From Diphasiastrum complanatum (lineage: Eukaryota > Streptophyta > Lycopodiopsida > Lycopodiales > Lycopodiaceae): a stretch of 64,000 bases of DNA. Under the pieces are notes generated by a model that saw only the letters and a program-made list of their open reading frames with translations, was not told the DNA's origin and did no database searches. The translations under genes and the position numbers were made by a program. Where the stretch lies: contig CM055097.1 of assembly GCA_029204225.1 (NCBI GenBank), positions 1,285,414 through 1,349,413 on the forward strand, in the 5' to 3' direction. Below are positions 14,390-24,377 of the stretch, one piece after another (position 1 is the stretch's first letter; every line of letters starts with the position of its first letter).

Positions 14390-14458
14390 ACTTACAGGTT
14401 GTTGGTCTACTTATCCCTAGCGTGGACACGTTACCCAAGGCCAATCATGGGCATGACA
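14390..14458 (-). mobile_element. Ty3/gypsy LTR fragment (5' start of LTR)
   Basis: The reverse complement begins TGTCATGCCCATGATTGG and continues with CGTGTCCACGCTAGG and AGTAGACCAACAACC. It matches the LTR start at 20640-20705. About 70 bp survive, then similarity fades. An imperfect GCCCATCGTTGACGGGC hairpin follows at about 14483-14499. Confidence 0.7.
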
Positions 14459-14839
14459 TAACTCGTCGGATGCAACATCGAAAAGCCCATCGTTGACGGG
14501 CGTTTTGGATTGGCCAATATAGGGTTGCAGAAACACACCACTCTTCCCCACTTTATGGCCCTCCCACCTCATTTTTGTCCATACCTCCTCCTTGTTACCA
14601 TCATGAACCCTCTCCATACTCCTTTTCTCTTCTCTCCTCTCTTTTGTGTCCGGCAAAAAACCCCAATTTCTTTTCTTAAACCTCTCCACCCAATTTTTTC
14701 TTTTAAACCCTCCTTGCTATTTAATAAGTCCCTTTTTTATGGTATTAAGCCTCACCTCCTTTGTTCATGCATAAAAATCCTCCTCTTATGTTTTTGCCAC
14801 CCCCATGTTATGAAATAGATCTTTCTTTAACTTTTCTTT

Positions 14840-15774
14840 ATTTATCATCAAACTCTCTTCTCTCTCCCTCTCTCTCTCTCTCTCTCCCCCTCACCCACCT
14901 ATAATGGTTAATATTGTTTTAACCTTTGTTTTGAAAAATTTAATTATTAATGGGTAATGAAACTTCACAATGCATTTAAAGTTTTGAGAATATTTAAGTT
15001 AAGGTTAATTATGAAGTAATGCATGTTACAATATTCTCAAGCAGCTTCAAGTTAAAAGTTCATAGATATAGTATTTCATTTTCCATTTTCATTTTCCATC
15101 TCTTTGAAACTTCAAAGTTCACAAAGACTTAAACTTCAAAGTTGAAGTTTTAAAACTTTTGCATTAATTAGGTTTTACGAGATTACATAGATTCCAATTA
15201 GATTCTATGAGATTACATAGATTCCTTGTCCATTTATATCTTTTTTTTAAACTTCGATTTTCAAAGTTCACAAAAGAGTTCAACTCCAAAGAACTTCAAA
15301 GTGTTGAAGTAATTTTAAAGCTTCTACACTAATTAGATTCTATGAGGTTACATAGATTCCTTGTCCATTTAAATGGTTTGTAAAATTCAAAGTTCACATA
15401 GGACTCTAATTTAAAGTTAAAATTTTCATACGTTAACCTTAATTAGATTACTTAGATTATGTGTCCATTTACTTAAACTTTCACAATTACATAGATTCTT
15501 GTGTCCATTTAATCTTTTTTAAACTTCATAATTCACAAAAAGTTAAACTTCAAAGAAGTGCAAAGTTGAAGTATTAAAATTACTTCAAAGTTCACAAAGA
15601 CTTAAACTTTAGAGTTAAAGTTTTAAAACTTCCACATTGAATCCATTCTTTTATGGGCCCTACCCTCAATGCACATGAATGTATATATGTGTGAGTAGAT
15701 GCACTTTTCCTATTACATAAACAAAAGTTATAACTAAAAAATGTGTCAAAAGATGATGTATGGGGTGCCCACCC
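14840..15774. repeat. AT-rich degenerate tandem repeat region
   Basis: Blocks containing TTCAAAGTTCACAAA, GTTGAAGTTTTAAA and ATTACATAGATTCCTTGTCC recur about four times between 15100 and 15640 at an irregular spacing of about 120-140 bp. No gene recognised. Confidence 0.6.
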
Positions 15775-16005
15775 CATATACCCTCACCCCCCATGCACAT
15801 GCATGTGTCCAAAACCATAAATAGTTTTATATATATATATATTTAATAATGGGGATGAGGGGCATGCATCAATATGCATCCTCTTTTTAGATTTTAAGTT
15901 CAAAAAATGTGTATGCATCAGTGAGGGGAAGAGGATGCATAGGTCCCCACCCATGCATACAAAAGTGTATATAAGTTTATATATATATATATATATATAT
16001 ATAGA
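15775..16005 (-). repeat. CATGCATG-rich module, copy 4 (inverted)
   Basis: On the minus strand the order is the CTAG end (16006), a TA tract, AAACTTATATACACTTTTGT, ATGCATGGGT, GATGCATACACATTTTTTGA and GAGGATGCATATTGATGCAT, the same order as copies 1 and 2. It lacks the CT tail. Confidence 0.72.
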
Positions 16006-16034
16006 CTAGTAAAGAGTGCCCGTCGTTGACGGGC
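16006..16034 (-). other. Helitron-type 3' terminus (copy 3, minus strand)
   Basis: On the minus strand: GCCCGTCAACGACGGGC (16034-16018), spacer ACTCTTTA, CTAG ending at 16006, then T. It is identical to the copy at 6063-6091. The element body would extend to higher coordinates. Confidence 0.7.
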
Positions 16035-16044
16035 GAGCAGCAAT

Positions 16045-16770
16045 GGTTTAGGAGGAAAGCTGATGGTTGTTGACGGGTGGCCGATGTATGTGTGTATGTA
16101 TGTGGCCGATGTATGTGTATGTCAGCCGATGATCATTGACGGGTGGCCGATGTATGTGTGTGCCAGCTGATGGTCGTTGACGGGTGGCCGATGTATGTGT
16201 GTGCCAGCCGATGGTCATTGACGGGTGGCCGATGTATGTGTGTGCCAGCCGATGGTCGTTGACGGGTGGCCGATGTATGTGTGTGTATGTGCCAACCGAT
16301 GGTTGTTGACGGGTGGCCGATGTATGTGTGTGTATGTGCCAGCCGATGGTCGTTGATGGGTGGCCGATGTATGTGTGTATGTACATGGCTGAAGTGTGCT
16401 AGCTGGCCGATGTATGTGTGTGTATGTGCCAGCTGATGGTTGTTGACGGGTGGCCGATGTATGTGTGTATATGTACGTGGCCGATGATGTCATTGACGGG
16501 TGGTCGATGTATGTGTGTGTATGTACGTGGCCGAAGTGTGCCAGCCGATGGTCGTTGACGGGTGGCCGATGTATGTGTGTGTATGTACGTGGCCGAAGTG
16601 TGCCAGCCGATGGCGCGAGCGGCCGATGATATCATTGACGGGTGGTCGATGTATGTGTGTGTATGTATGTGGCCGAAGTGTGCCAGCCGATGGTCATTGA
16701 CGAGTGGCCGATGTATGTGTGTGTATGTACGTGGCCGAAGTGTGCCAACCGATGGCGCGAGCGGCCGATG
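16045..16770. repeat. Minisatellite derived from Helitron subterminal sequence
   Basis: About 16 units of roughly 42-65 bp, built from GTTGACGGGTGGCCGATG, TATGTGTGTGTATGTACGTG, GCCGAAGTGTGCCAGC and CGATGGTC. Read on the minus strand, the unit is GGCTGGCACACTTCGGCCAC, then CATACACA, then CACCCGTCAA. This is the single-copy stretch just inside the Helitron ends at 2455-2510 and 5915-5965. Length variation comes from presence or absence of the GTACGTGGCCGAAG part. His/Thr-rich ORFs across it are artefacts. Confidence 0.85.
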
Positions 16771-16773
16771 GGA

Positions 16774-16799
16774 TGTGTGTGTGTGTGTGTGTGTGTGTG
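16774..16799. repeat. (GT)n microsatellite
   Basis: GT run at the right edge of the minisatellite. Confidence 0.9.
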
Positions 16800-16999
16800 C
16801 GAGCCGACAATTTGGGTTACGACTGGTGGTTTGGGTCGAAGATCAATGATTTGGGTCAAAAGTTGTTAGTGACAATTAGTCAAAATTTTGGGTGGCGGCC
16901 GATGGTTTGGGTGGACGGCCAAGGATCGTACAAATATGGTGCGGATTTAGGTGGCCGCCGCCGATCTCGGTGACGGCTGATGATTTAAATGGTAGTTGA

Positions 17000-17330
17000 C
17001 CTCGCACATCTCGCATTTCAAATATCTAACATTTCTCACACATCTCGGCCATAGTAGGGATCAAAATTTAACCATGTTCAACAATAGCACAAAGAGTATT
17101 TTAATCAAAAGTTGACCAGGCGGTAGGCGATCTGTGTTTGCAAATGTATGTTAACGGGTGGCCCACAATTTAAAGTGAATATGTTGTTCATGCATGAGGT
17201 ATGTATGTGTGTTTTGTTGGAATTCGATGCTTTGCCTCAATAATGAGCATTCTGAAAGTTGTACAAAACCCAAAAAAAGAAGGCTCGAGTTTTTCAGAAG
17301 GTTGACAAATCCAATGTCGGATTTTTTCCG
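17000..17330 (+). repeat. Dispersed repeat R1, copy 1
   Basis: Matches 26265-26620 in the same order: CTCGCACATCTCGCAT, CGGCCATAGTAGGG, TTTAACCATGTTCAACAATA, AAAGTTGACCAGG, GTTAACGGGTGGCCC, GTTCATGCATGAGGTATGTA, GGAATTCGATGC, AATGAGCATTCTGAAAGTTG. No coding content. Both copies lead into AATTCGAGTCTTTGG-type DNA, so R1 and that low-complexity DNA probably belong to one element. Confidence 0.8.
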
Positions 17331-17339
17331 ACCCAACGT

Positions 17340-17760
17340 CGTCCTTGTCAAAAAGAGATTTTCCGATTTTCGAAAAAATTCGAGTCTTTGAAAAGAATTG
17401 AGCCTTTGGTAAAATTTGAATCTTTAAAAAGATTCGAGTCTTTAGGAACATTCGAGTTTTCAGAAAAAAAAAAAATTGAAAAAATTCGAGTGTTTGGAAA
17501 CATTCGATCCTTTAGAAAAATTTAAATCTTCAAAAACAAGTCTTTGGAATAATTCGAGTCTTTGGAAAAATTTGAGTTTTTGGAAAAATGCGAGTCTTAT
17601 TTTACAAAGGGTTGGAAAATATACAAAGGGTCGTATTTTACTTTGGGTCGGAATAAATCCGTCTCGATCCGATCCGATCTAGGGTCGAAAAATTCTTCTA
17701 TGAAAAATTCGAATCTTTGGAAAAATTTGAGTCTTTGAAAAAATTTGATCATTTCTGTTC
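17340..17760 (+). repeat. AATTCGAGTCTTTGG low-complexity array 1
   Basis: Degenerate tandem of GGAAAAATTCGAGTCTTTGG units (about 18-22 bp), with an interspersed GGGTCGGATTTTAC/GATCCGATCTAGGGTCG segment. It resembles arrays at 25500-26240, 26930-27790 and 50440-50680. Confidence 0.8.
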
Positions 17761-18769
17761 AACTTCAAATATGATCAAAATATATCACATGGACGTGCAA
17801 TTAATGGCCGACGGATCTAGTGGGTATGCCCGTCGTTGATCTAGGTGACGGACGGTCCTCTCAAATCGTCGGAATTAGTGTCTTGAAATGGCCATCAAAT
17901 GGCCGCAAACGGACCTAATGTGGTCATAATGCGGTCTAAAATGGCCAACGGTTGGGTCCGAAGATCAGATCCAACGGGTGGGTCCAAATGAGTTTCATCT
18001 AACAGACAGATCCGACGGTTTACGTCTGATGGATAGACTCGAAGAGAAGAACCGAAGACTTGGGTCCAACGTTTTTACGTCCGATGGGGATTGAGTCCAA
18101 AGGTGTTACGTCCGACTGATTGTTCTGAAAGCTCTCAGATTTGAATGTAGGTGCAGCGTCTTCAGATCCAAGGCTGATTTTTGCGCTTCATCATGTACGA
18201 CATCCGAGTGGCTGGTTGGAGCACATTTTGACATTTGAATGATTTTGAAATGACTCCGCAATCGACCGATTGTGAATGAGGGTGCCAGGGCAAAGATGCT
18301 TAGCCGACTGGTGTGAAGATTGACTTGACTAATTTCGACTGAAATCACCTCTAAAGGCCTGCATAATCGGTGCCAATAACAGGTGAAGGATTAGTTGGTT
18401 CCATGTATATATGAAAGCAGTAGTCATAAAAAATGTGCTTTTTTTTTAATGACAATTGTGTGCTTAAAAATCATACCAATAAACTTGTAATTGTGTAGGC
18501 AAATTAACAAAATGTCATGTGCAAAACAAAACATTGTTTAACTCATTGCCGAACTGCCATTAAACTTTAGTAAACCAGTAATCTATGAAGCCTCTTGAAT
18601 AACCATTGGAAAAGATACAAAACAATCTACTAAAAATCAACTATCCCACCTCCCTCCTCCCCATGCAAAAAAATTTAGAAAGCTTAATTTATAATTCTCC
18701 CTCACCCCCGCTCCTTCCTAGATTTTCCTCCATAGGGCCTCTTCCTACTGCCGCGAACAGAAAGAGTCC

Positions 18770-18775
<6 letters not shown>
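17761..18775. other. Interval without gene, with GTCCGATGG-type motifs
   Basis: TCCGACGG/ACGTCCGATGG motifs recur loosely at 17940-18115, like the denser array at 35600-36010. GCCCGTCGTTGATCTAGGTG lies at 17827. The remainder holds no ORF that I recognise. Confidence 0.5.

Positions 18776-18842
<67 letters not shown>
18776..18842. repeat. (GA)33 microsatellite
   Basis: An uninterrupted GA tract. Confidence 0.97.
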
Positions 18843-18845
<3 letters not shown>

Positions 18846-19306
18846 AGCAAAGGGTGAGAGTATGTGCGATCCTAGCTCAGGTGAGAGAGCGATGTTTTTT
18901 TTTCTTCTAGAATTTTTTTAGGATTTTTTAGGTTTCACATGCTCATATTCACCCTAGATAGAAGCTAACATGCCTTGCACTTGAGTCATGATCACTTGAG
19001 TCATGTGCTGGGTAGGTGTTGTCCTTGCATGTAATTACACGGCCCGCTAAACCAAAAGAAAAAAAAAGTGACAACAGCAGAGATTTACTCAGGGTTTTGA
19101 GCTGTTTTCTATATATTCACAGAATTTTGGCTTCTGGGTCTCCCTTTTGCCCAACCTTCCCATGCTCCCAGCGTAAGTGTTTCATTCATATGCTGGGTCA
19201 AGGTTAGAAGTTTTTGAATGCTCTCTGATTCGGAAAGTGGGTAGAAGGGCTATGCAGCGGATTTTTGGCAACAAACGAAATGCATATAGCTTGAATTTCT
19301 TTGGTA

Positions 19307-19558
19307 CTCTTTATTGTTACGAAAATTGAATTCATAATGTTAACTTGATCTCAAATCTACATATCCTACAGGGGAAGCCTAAATAACTGAGTAATCGAAC
19401 ATGCTGCGTGTACTCTAAATAATTGAGTAATCAACTTCCTATTCAATGCATCGAGCTGCGAGCATTGTTTAAACAAAAAATACATTGTATCAAAGCTTAA
19501 CTATGAGGATGTGTCCTCCAATTCTCTTTATGAATTCAATTTTCGTAACAATAAAGAG
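19307..19558. mobile_element. MITE-like element with perfect 30-bp terminal inverted repeats
   Basis: 19307-19336 and 19529-19558 are exact reverse complements. The outer ends read CTCTTTATTGTTACG and CGTAACAATAAAGAG. The 192-bp interior has no ORF but holds an internal short repeat (ACTGAGTAATCGAAC / AATTGAGTAATCAAC). No convincing target duplication is visible next to the ends, so the superfamily is open. Confidence 0.6.
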
Positions 19559-19669
19559 GACGGTTTTGAGGATAAAGATCAGTACCAAGGAACCAGAAAT
19601 TAGATGGGACAAAGTTAGATTATGGTTGAAATAAACCCAATAAAATCTTAAGTCACAATATAATACATT

Positions 19670-19950
19670 AAGTCACTAGACCAACTATATAAGGGAATTG
19701 GGGCCCTTATATGTACATGGTCATAATGAATGATTGTAGGCCTAAAACACTTGATGGTGAATTTGTATGGGTCTATCAATGAGTCATTGGGGAACTGGAT
19801 GACGTGGCCCAGATAGGCTGCAGAGGTGTCCAATGAGGTGTCATAGTGCACTACTAGTGGTGCATGGGCCTTGGAGGGTATAAGTATACCTATTGGGCTC
19901 TCACTAGTGTATGCTTGATAGCCTGACCGGTGGCAGGATGTTATCCTTGA
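19670..19950 (+). mobile_element. Truncated gypsy LTR, 5' copy
   Basis: From ACTATATAAGGGAATTGGGG to GACCGGTGGCAGGATG it matches 20720-20972 with few differences. The LTR start and the end adjoining the internal region are missing. TATATAAGGG here could be the LTR TATA box. Confidence 0.8.
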
Positions 19951-19984
19951 TGGAGATTGAGTTATTATAAGCATTTGGCTATCG

Positions 19985-20611
19985 GTTATAGCCCGTTTAT
20001 GCTTATGTACGAATTTGAGCCTACATCACCCATTGCGGTTGAGACTCGGTCGATCGAGTTTTAGAAAGTAGCAGATTTCCTATATGATATGCATGAAATG
20101 CTACGGATTGCACGTGAGAATGTCTTGTGTACCTAGGATGGGGACCGACATTATGCAAGTATGAAAAGATCACCGAGAGACTTCCAAATGGGGGATTGAG
20201 TATTTTTTGAGAATCCAGAAGGATTCGAGTGTAATGCATACTGGCAAGCATTATAAGTTGTCCCCTAGATATAGAGGACCGTTTAAGATCTTGAAAAAGA
20301 TCGGATCCTTAGCTTACCAATTGGAACTCCCGGAAGGATCGCAAGTGGATCCCATATTTCACGTAAGCCGTCTCTAGAAGAGTCTATGTGAAGGAGAGTA
20401 TCTTGGATCTGGAGATCGATTAGACTTGTTGGATGAATCATCAGGTGTGTCTCCACTTGAACCTAGAAAGATCTTGAAAACAAGAACTAAACGATGGAGA
20501 GATCGCATAGTTACCGAGCATCTAGTTCGATGGAAGGGATATATGGATGATGACGATTCTTGGGAACATGAAGGAAGCTTAAAGAGAAACTTTCCCAGTT
20601 TTAAGTTCTGA
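19985..20611 (+). pseudogene. Ty3/gypsy chromovirus integrase C-terminus and chromodomain
   Basis: Plus-strand frames give [53 protein letters not shown], then [17 protein letters not shown] and [20 protein letters not shown]. These are the integrase C-terminal GPY/F-type module. A chromodomain follows (about 20463-20600) with LVRWKGYMDDDDSWEHE. The polyprotein of a chromovirus integrates DNA, and the chromodomain targets chromatin. Several TAG/TGA/TAA stops interrupt it, and everything upstream (gag, protease, RT, RNase H) has been deleted between the LTRs. Confidence 0.85.
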
Positions 20612-20625
20612 AGACAGAACTTGAA

Positions 20626-20639
20626 TAAGGGGAGAAGAA
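20626..20639 (+). other. Polypurine tract of the gypsy element
   Basis: AAGGGGAGAAGAA lies directly upstream of the LTR start TGTCATGCCC at 20640, as expected for plus-strand priming. Confidence 0.7.
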
Positions 20640-20985
20640 TGTCATGCCCATGATTGGTCTCGGGTAGCATGTCCACGCTAGGAACCGGTAGACCAACAAC
20701 CCGTAAGTTAACCGTGACTATAAGGGAATTGGGGCCCTTATATATACATGGTCATAATTAATGGTTGTAGGCCTAAAACACTTGATGGTGAATTTGTATG
20801 GGTCTATCAGTGAGTCATTGGGGAACTGGATGACGTGGCCCAGATAGGCTGCAGAGGTGTCCAGTGAGGTGTCACAGTGCCCTACTAGTGGTGCATGGGC
20901 CTTGGAGGGTACAAGTATACCTATTGGGCTCTCACTAGTGTATGCTTGATAGTATGACCGGTGGCAGGATGCTGCTTGTGTGATG
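20640..20985 (+). mobile_element. Gypsy 3' LTR
   Basis: Starts TGTCATGCCCATGATTGG and shares 20720-20972 with the copy at 19670-19950. The LTR end beyond 20985 could not be fixed, because the other copy is truncated. Confidence 0.75.
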
Positions 20986-21137
20986 CCTCATTCCTCTTTG
21001 TGATTGATCCATAGCTTGGGGGCTAGATCCGTTCGATCTAGGTTTGGTTGGGTTGGTTTGTCCACCATCAGGTTCCCTTGTGTTGCTTGTGATTGGCATG
21101 CTTAGAATAGGATCCTTGGATTGAGGACTTTATAAGT

Positions 21138-21400
21138 TACATCCGACGAGTTGCATCTGACGAGTTGCATCCGACGTTACATCCAACAGTTACATTCGAC
21201 GAGTTACATCCGACAAGTTGCATTCGATGAGTTGCATCCGATGAGTTGTAGTTACATATGACGAGTTACATTTGCATCCGATGAGTTGCATCCGACGAGT
21301 TACATCCGATGAGTTACATCTGACGTCTAGAACCGACGAGTTGCATCCGACGTCTAGAATCGGCAAGTTGCATCCGACGAGTTGCACCGCATACAAACAC
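21138..21400. repeat. 14-bp minisatellite (GACGAGTTGCATCC)
   Basis: About 17 degenerate units of GACGAGTTGCATCC/GATGAGTTACATCC. Confidence 0.85.
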
Positions 21401-21444
21401 ATATTTCGAACTAATACATTCTCTGTCGCCTTTGACCTCCAGCT

Positions 21445-21461
21445 GCCCGTCATCGACGGGC
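21445..21461. repeat. GCCCGTC-ATC-GACGGGC hairpin
   Basis: A perfect 7-bp-stem hairpin of the same stem sequence as the Helitron ends, but not followed by CTAG. Confidence 0.7.
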
Positions 21462-21474
21462 TTACCCACAGATA

Positions 21475-21650
21475 TCCGACTGATCACTTACCACAGACAT
21501 TTGGCTGATCACTTACCTCAAATATTCGGCTAATCACTTATCTCAAACATTCGGTTAATCAGTTACCTCAAACATTCGGCTGATCACTTACCACAAATAT
21601 TCGGCTGATCACTTACTTCAAACATTCGGCTGAACACTTAAATCACACAC
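21475..21650. repeat. About 26-bp minisatellite (CGGCTGATCACTTACCTCAA)
   Basis: Six to seven units of CGGCTGATCACTTACCTCAA followed by ACATT, with substitutions. CATCGGACAC/CGGCCAC motifs continue to about 21790. Confidence 0.8.
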
Positions 21651-21925
21651 ACCATCGGACACAAATCATACACAAATCATCGGACACCATCGGCCACATA
21701 AATCATACACACACACAAATCACATAAATCATCCTAAACTATCGGCCACCATCCAAATCATCAACCGTCACTTGAGATCGTCGGCCGCCCGTCAATAATG
21801 GACATGTATACTAAAAATGTCACCCATTTGCAAAAGGAAAAGCTAAATAGGTTCGAAAAAAGTGGTAAAAAAAACACGGCCTCCAAAAATATATAACACT
21901 TTTTGTGGGTATGAACACATACACA

Positions 21926-21927
<2 letters not shown>

Positions 21928-21958
<31 letters not shown>
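21928..21958. repeat. (CA)n microsatellite
   Basis: CA run with one early interruption. Confidence 0.9.
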
Positions 21959-21959
<1 letters not shown>

Positions 21960-22160
21960 CACACCTAAAAGCACACACCCGCACACATGTCAAGGTGTTG
22001 AAGCTTCATGTCGATACATGTCAAAACCATCAAAAACACCACCCTCCCAAATGACTGGCCGACAAAATTTTGGATGCTTCTGATTATGTCCGCCTACAAT
22101 CATCAATCCCCCACTCTAAGCATCATCCACGAGTCTTGACCACAAGCCACCACCTAGATC

Positions 22161-22163
<3 letters not shown>

Positions 22164-22202
<39 letters not shown>

Positions 22203-22400
22203 CTATTTGTGCGCATGTGTATGGGTGTACTCATGCATCCTCCTCTCCCTCACCCATGCATATACTTTATTCAATTAAAAGGATGAAGAGAAGGATGCAT
22301 GTATGGAAAAAGGCATGCATGTAATGGGCCCACAGCCCACCCGAAATTCAAATTACGCTCCATCCTCCTTCCTCCTCCATGGACGCTCTTCATCGATGCT
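22164..22400 (+). repeat. (TA)n plus CATGCATG-rich module, copy 5
   Basis: A TA tract (22164-22201) is followed by ACTCATGCATCCTCCTCTCC, CTCACCCATGCATATAC, GGATGCATGTATGG, GCATGCATGTAATGGGCCCAC and CGAAATTCAAAT. It then becomes a CT-rich, not purely dinucleotide, stretch. Same module as at 2635, 6092 and 11716; no Helitron end precedes it. Confidence 0.7.
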
Positions 22401-22799
22401 CGCCCTCCTCCTTCCTCACCCTCGATCTCTCAATTCGCCATTTCTCCTTCATTTCTTCTTCCTCTCTTCTAACATATTCCTTCTTTCATTCTTCCATACC
22501 ACCTAGCGAGCGAGGGTTTCTTCATTTTTCCATAGCAACGAGCGAGGAAATGGAAAGGTAGAGCAAAGAAGTGAACGAAGAAGAGGATATGCAAAGAGGT
22601 CCATGGTTGTCGATCATGCTGTTGGCTGGGGTCCTGGCTGGGTCTGAAGAGGGCTGGGTCTGAAGAGGGAAGACGACGCCATCTTGCTAACTTGGAAAGG
22701 CCACAATGTCGTTTTTGCATGGCGAAAGTAGCTTTTCATATAGATTGCATGAAACAATGTCCCACTCTAAAACAGACAACTTGAAATCTTTTGGTTTGT
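22401..22799. other. Interval upstream of the LHCB3-like exon
   Basis: CT-rich to 22500, then a GGCTGGGTCTGAAGAGGG duplication (about 22635-22670). I find no chloroplast transit peptide or LHCB N-terminal coding sequence here. Confidence 0.5.
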
Positions 22800-23490
22800 A
22801 ATGAATGGTTCATGTCCAAAGTTTCTAGCCCATTCTCTGCCCAGACTCCATCCTATCTGACGGGCGGGTTCTATGGCAACTATGGATGGGACACAGCGGG
22901 CCTCTCTACTGACCTAGAATCTTTTGCACGAAATCATGCTCTTGAGGTAGTACCGCCATTTTATCTCAACTTCTTTATGATAACAGAAAAGTTTCCCAGA
23001 GCATGCTGACGGATTTGCCCTTGTTTTGCAGTTGATCCACGGGCGATGGGCCATGTTGGGAGCTCTGGGCATGATTTTTCCCGAGGTGCTGGAAAAATTT
23101 GTGAGCATGGACTTCAAAGAGCCTGTCTGGTTCAAAGCTGGAGTGCAGATCTTCACAGAAGGTGGGTTGGACTACATGGGCAACCCCAGCCTGGTGCATG
23201 CCCAGAGCATTCTGGCTATGTGGGCTGTGCAGGTGGTGCTGATGAGCGTCGTGGAGGGCTACTGCATCAATGACCTTCCAGGAGATCTCTACCCAGGAGG
23301 CAAATACTTTGACCCTCTTGGGCTTGCAGACAATCCAGACACTTTTGCAGAGTTGAAGGTGAAGGAGATCAAGAATGGCAGGTTGGCTATGTTTTCAGTG
23401 TTCAGATTCTTCGTGCAGGCCACTGTGACAGGCAAAGGGCCTTTGGAGAATATCTTTGATCATCTGGACAACCCTGGTCCCTATTGCTAA
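22800..23490 (+). CDS. LHCB3-like: Chlorophyll a/b-binding protein LHCB3-like, 5'-truncated, two exons
   Basis: Exon 1 (to 22946) reads [39 protein letters not shown]. An 85-bp intron (22947-23031, GTAGTA...TTTTGCAG) joins in phase to [14 protein letters not shown]. Exon 2 (23032-23490) carries [63 protein letters not shown] and [13 protein letters not shown]. The [11 protein letters not shown] segment is typical of LHCB3, a trimeric PSII antenna protein of the thylakoid. The chlorophyll-ligand ExxNGR motif is kept. Oddities: no ATG, transit peptide or N-terminal region is found; Gly of the usual MFGFF is Arg (VFRFF); and a short insertion near 23475 shifts the end, so the usual ANNAW C-terminus is lost, including the Trp implicated in LHCII trimerisation. 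The retained intron argues for a DNA-level copy rather than a retrocopy. Confidence 0.82.
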
Positions 23491-24014
23491 CAATGCATGC
23501 AACTAGGAGGTTGAAGCAGTTGAAGCAAGCTGATCTGCAATTAATTTTGCATTATAGTCTATGTGCCATTCTCCGACGTTGCTCTTTATCATTATGTTTG
23601 TCTTTGAGAAAGTTTAATAGTTGTAGATTCAAGCCATAGATCTGAGCTTTGCCAATTTGGCAATTATGTCCTTTCACGTATGTATTTGATCTCATGTAGC
23701 TTAATGATTGCCAGTGCGAGACAGTTCTTATTTATGATGTGTTTGAACTCTGGACGCTTACTAAGTGGACTGTTTTAGATTTACATTCTTTCTTTTGTGA
23801 TTTGTAATGCTTCATGTCAATTTCAGTTTTCGATTGCACACCTTTCGGACTCCTTTCTTCATCCCGGTCTCAAAGAGAGATGCTCTGATGTCTGTCCATG
23901 ACTAAGATTCCCAAGGATATGGGAGAGAATGAGCATCTCTCTCTACCTCGGTCCTCTGCTGTCCCGCTGGCTATGCTTGGGATTTCAAAATTTCTTGATC
24001 GCGATCTGTACACA

Positions 24015-24018
<4 letters not shown>
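23491..24018 (+). other. 3' flank of the LHCB3-like gene
   Basis: No further coding sequence. The T-rich DNA at 23500-23850 is compatible with a former 3' UTR, but no clear polyadenylation site stands out. Confidence 0.35.

Positions 24019-24095
<77 letters not shown>
24019..24095. repeat. (TC)n microsatellite
   Basis: An uninterrupted 77-base tract. Confidence 0.97.
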
Positions 24096-24097
<2 letters not shown>

Positions 24098-24377
24098 CTA
24101 TGCTTTGGAAGGTCGCTGGATAAAATTTTGCTTTCAGAAATGAAGAAAACGCCTTCTCAATGCTTCCAGACAATGAGATCATAAAAGCCTCCAATTTTTC
24201 CATAACTTTCCTGCTGAGTTTTCAACCCCAGAAGTGCAGCGAGCTTAGTCTCATCAAAATTGGATCCAGAAGCATTGCTGTGATGTGAAGTTCTCCATGT
24301 AGTGGCTGCCTTGGGCTTCTGTGTGGAGTAAGTAAATGCCTCGGCTGATTAATTAAATAAAAGAACAGATAGACCAA

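Noticed and set aside
16048-16973. His/Thr/Pro-rich ORFs on both strands
   Set aside because: They are translations of the Helitron-derived minisatellite.
17815-17835. CTAG near GCCCGTCGTTGATC, as a possible fourth Helitron end
   Set aside because: The hairpin's second arm is missing and the spacing differs by a base; too weak to call.
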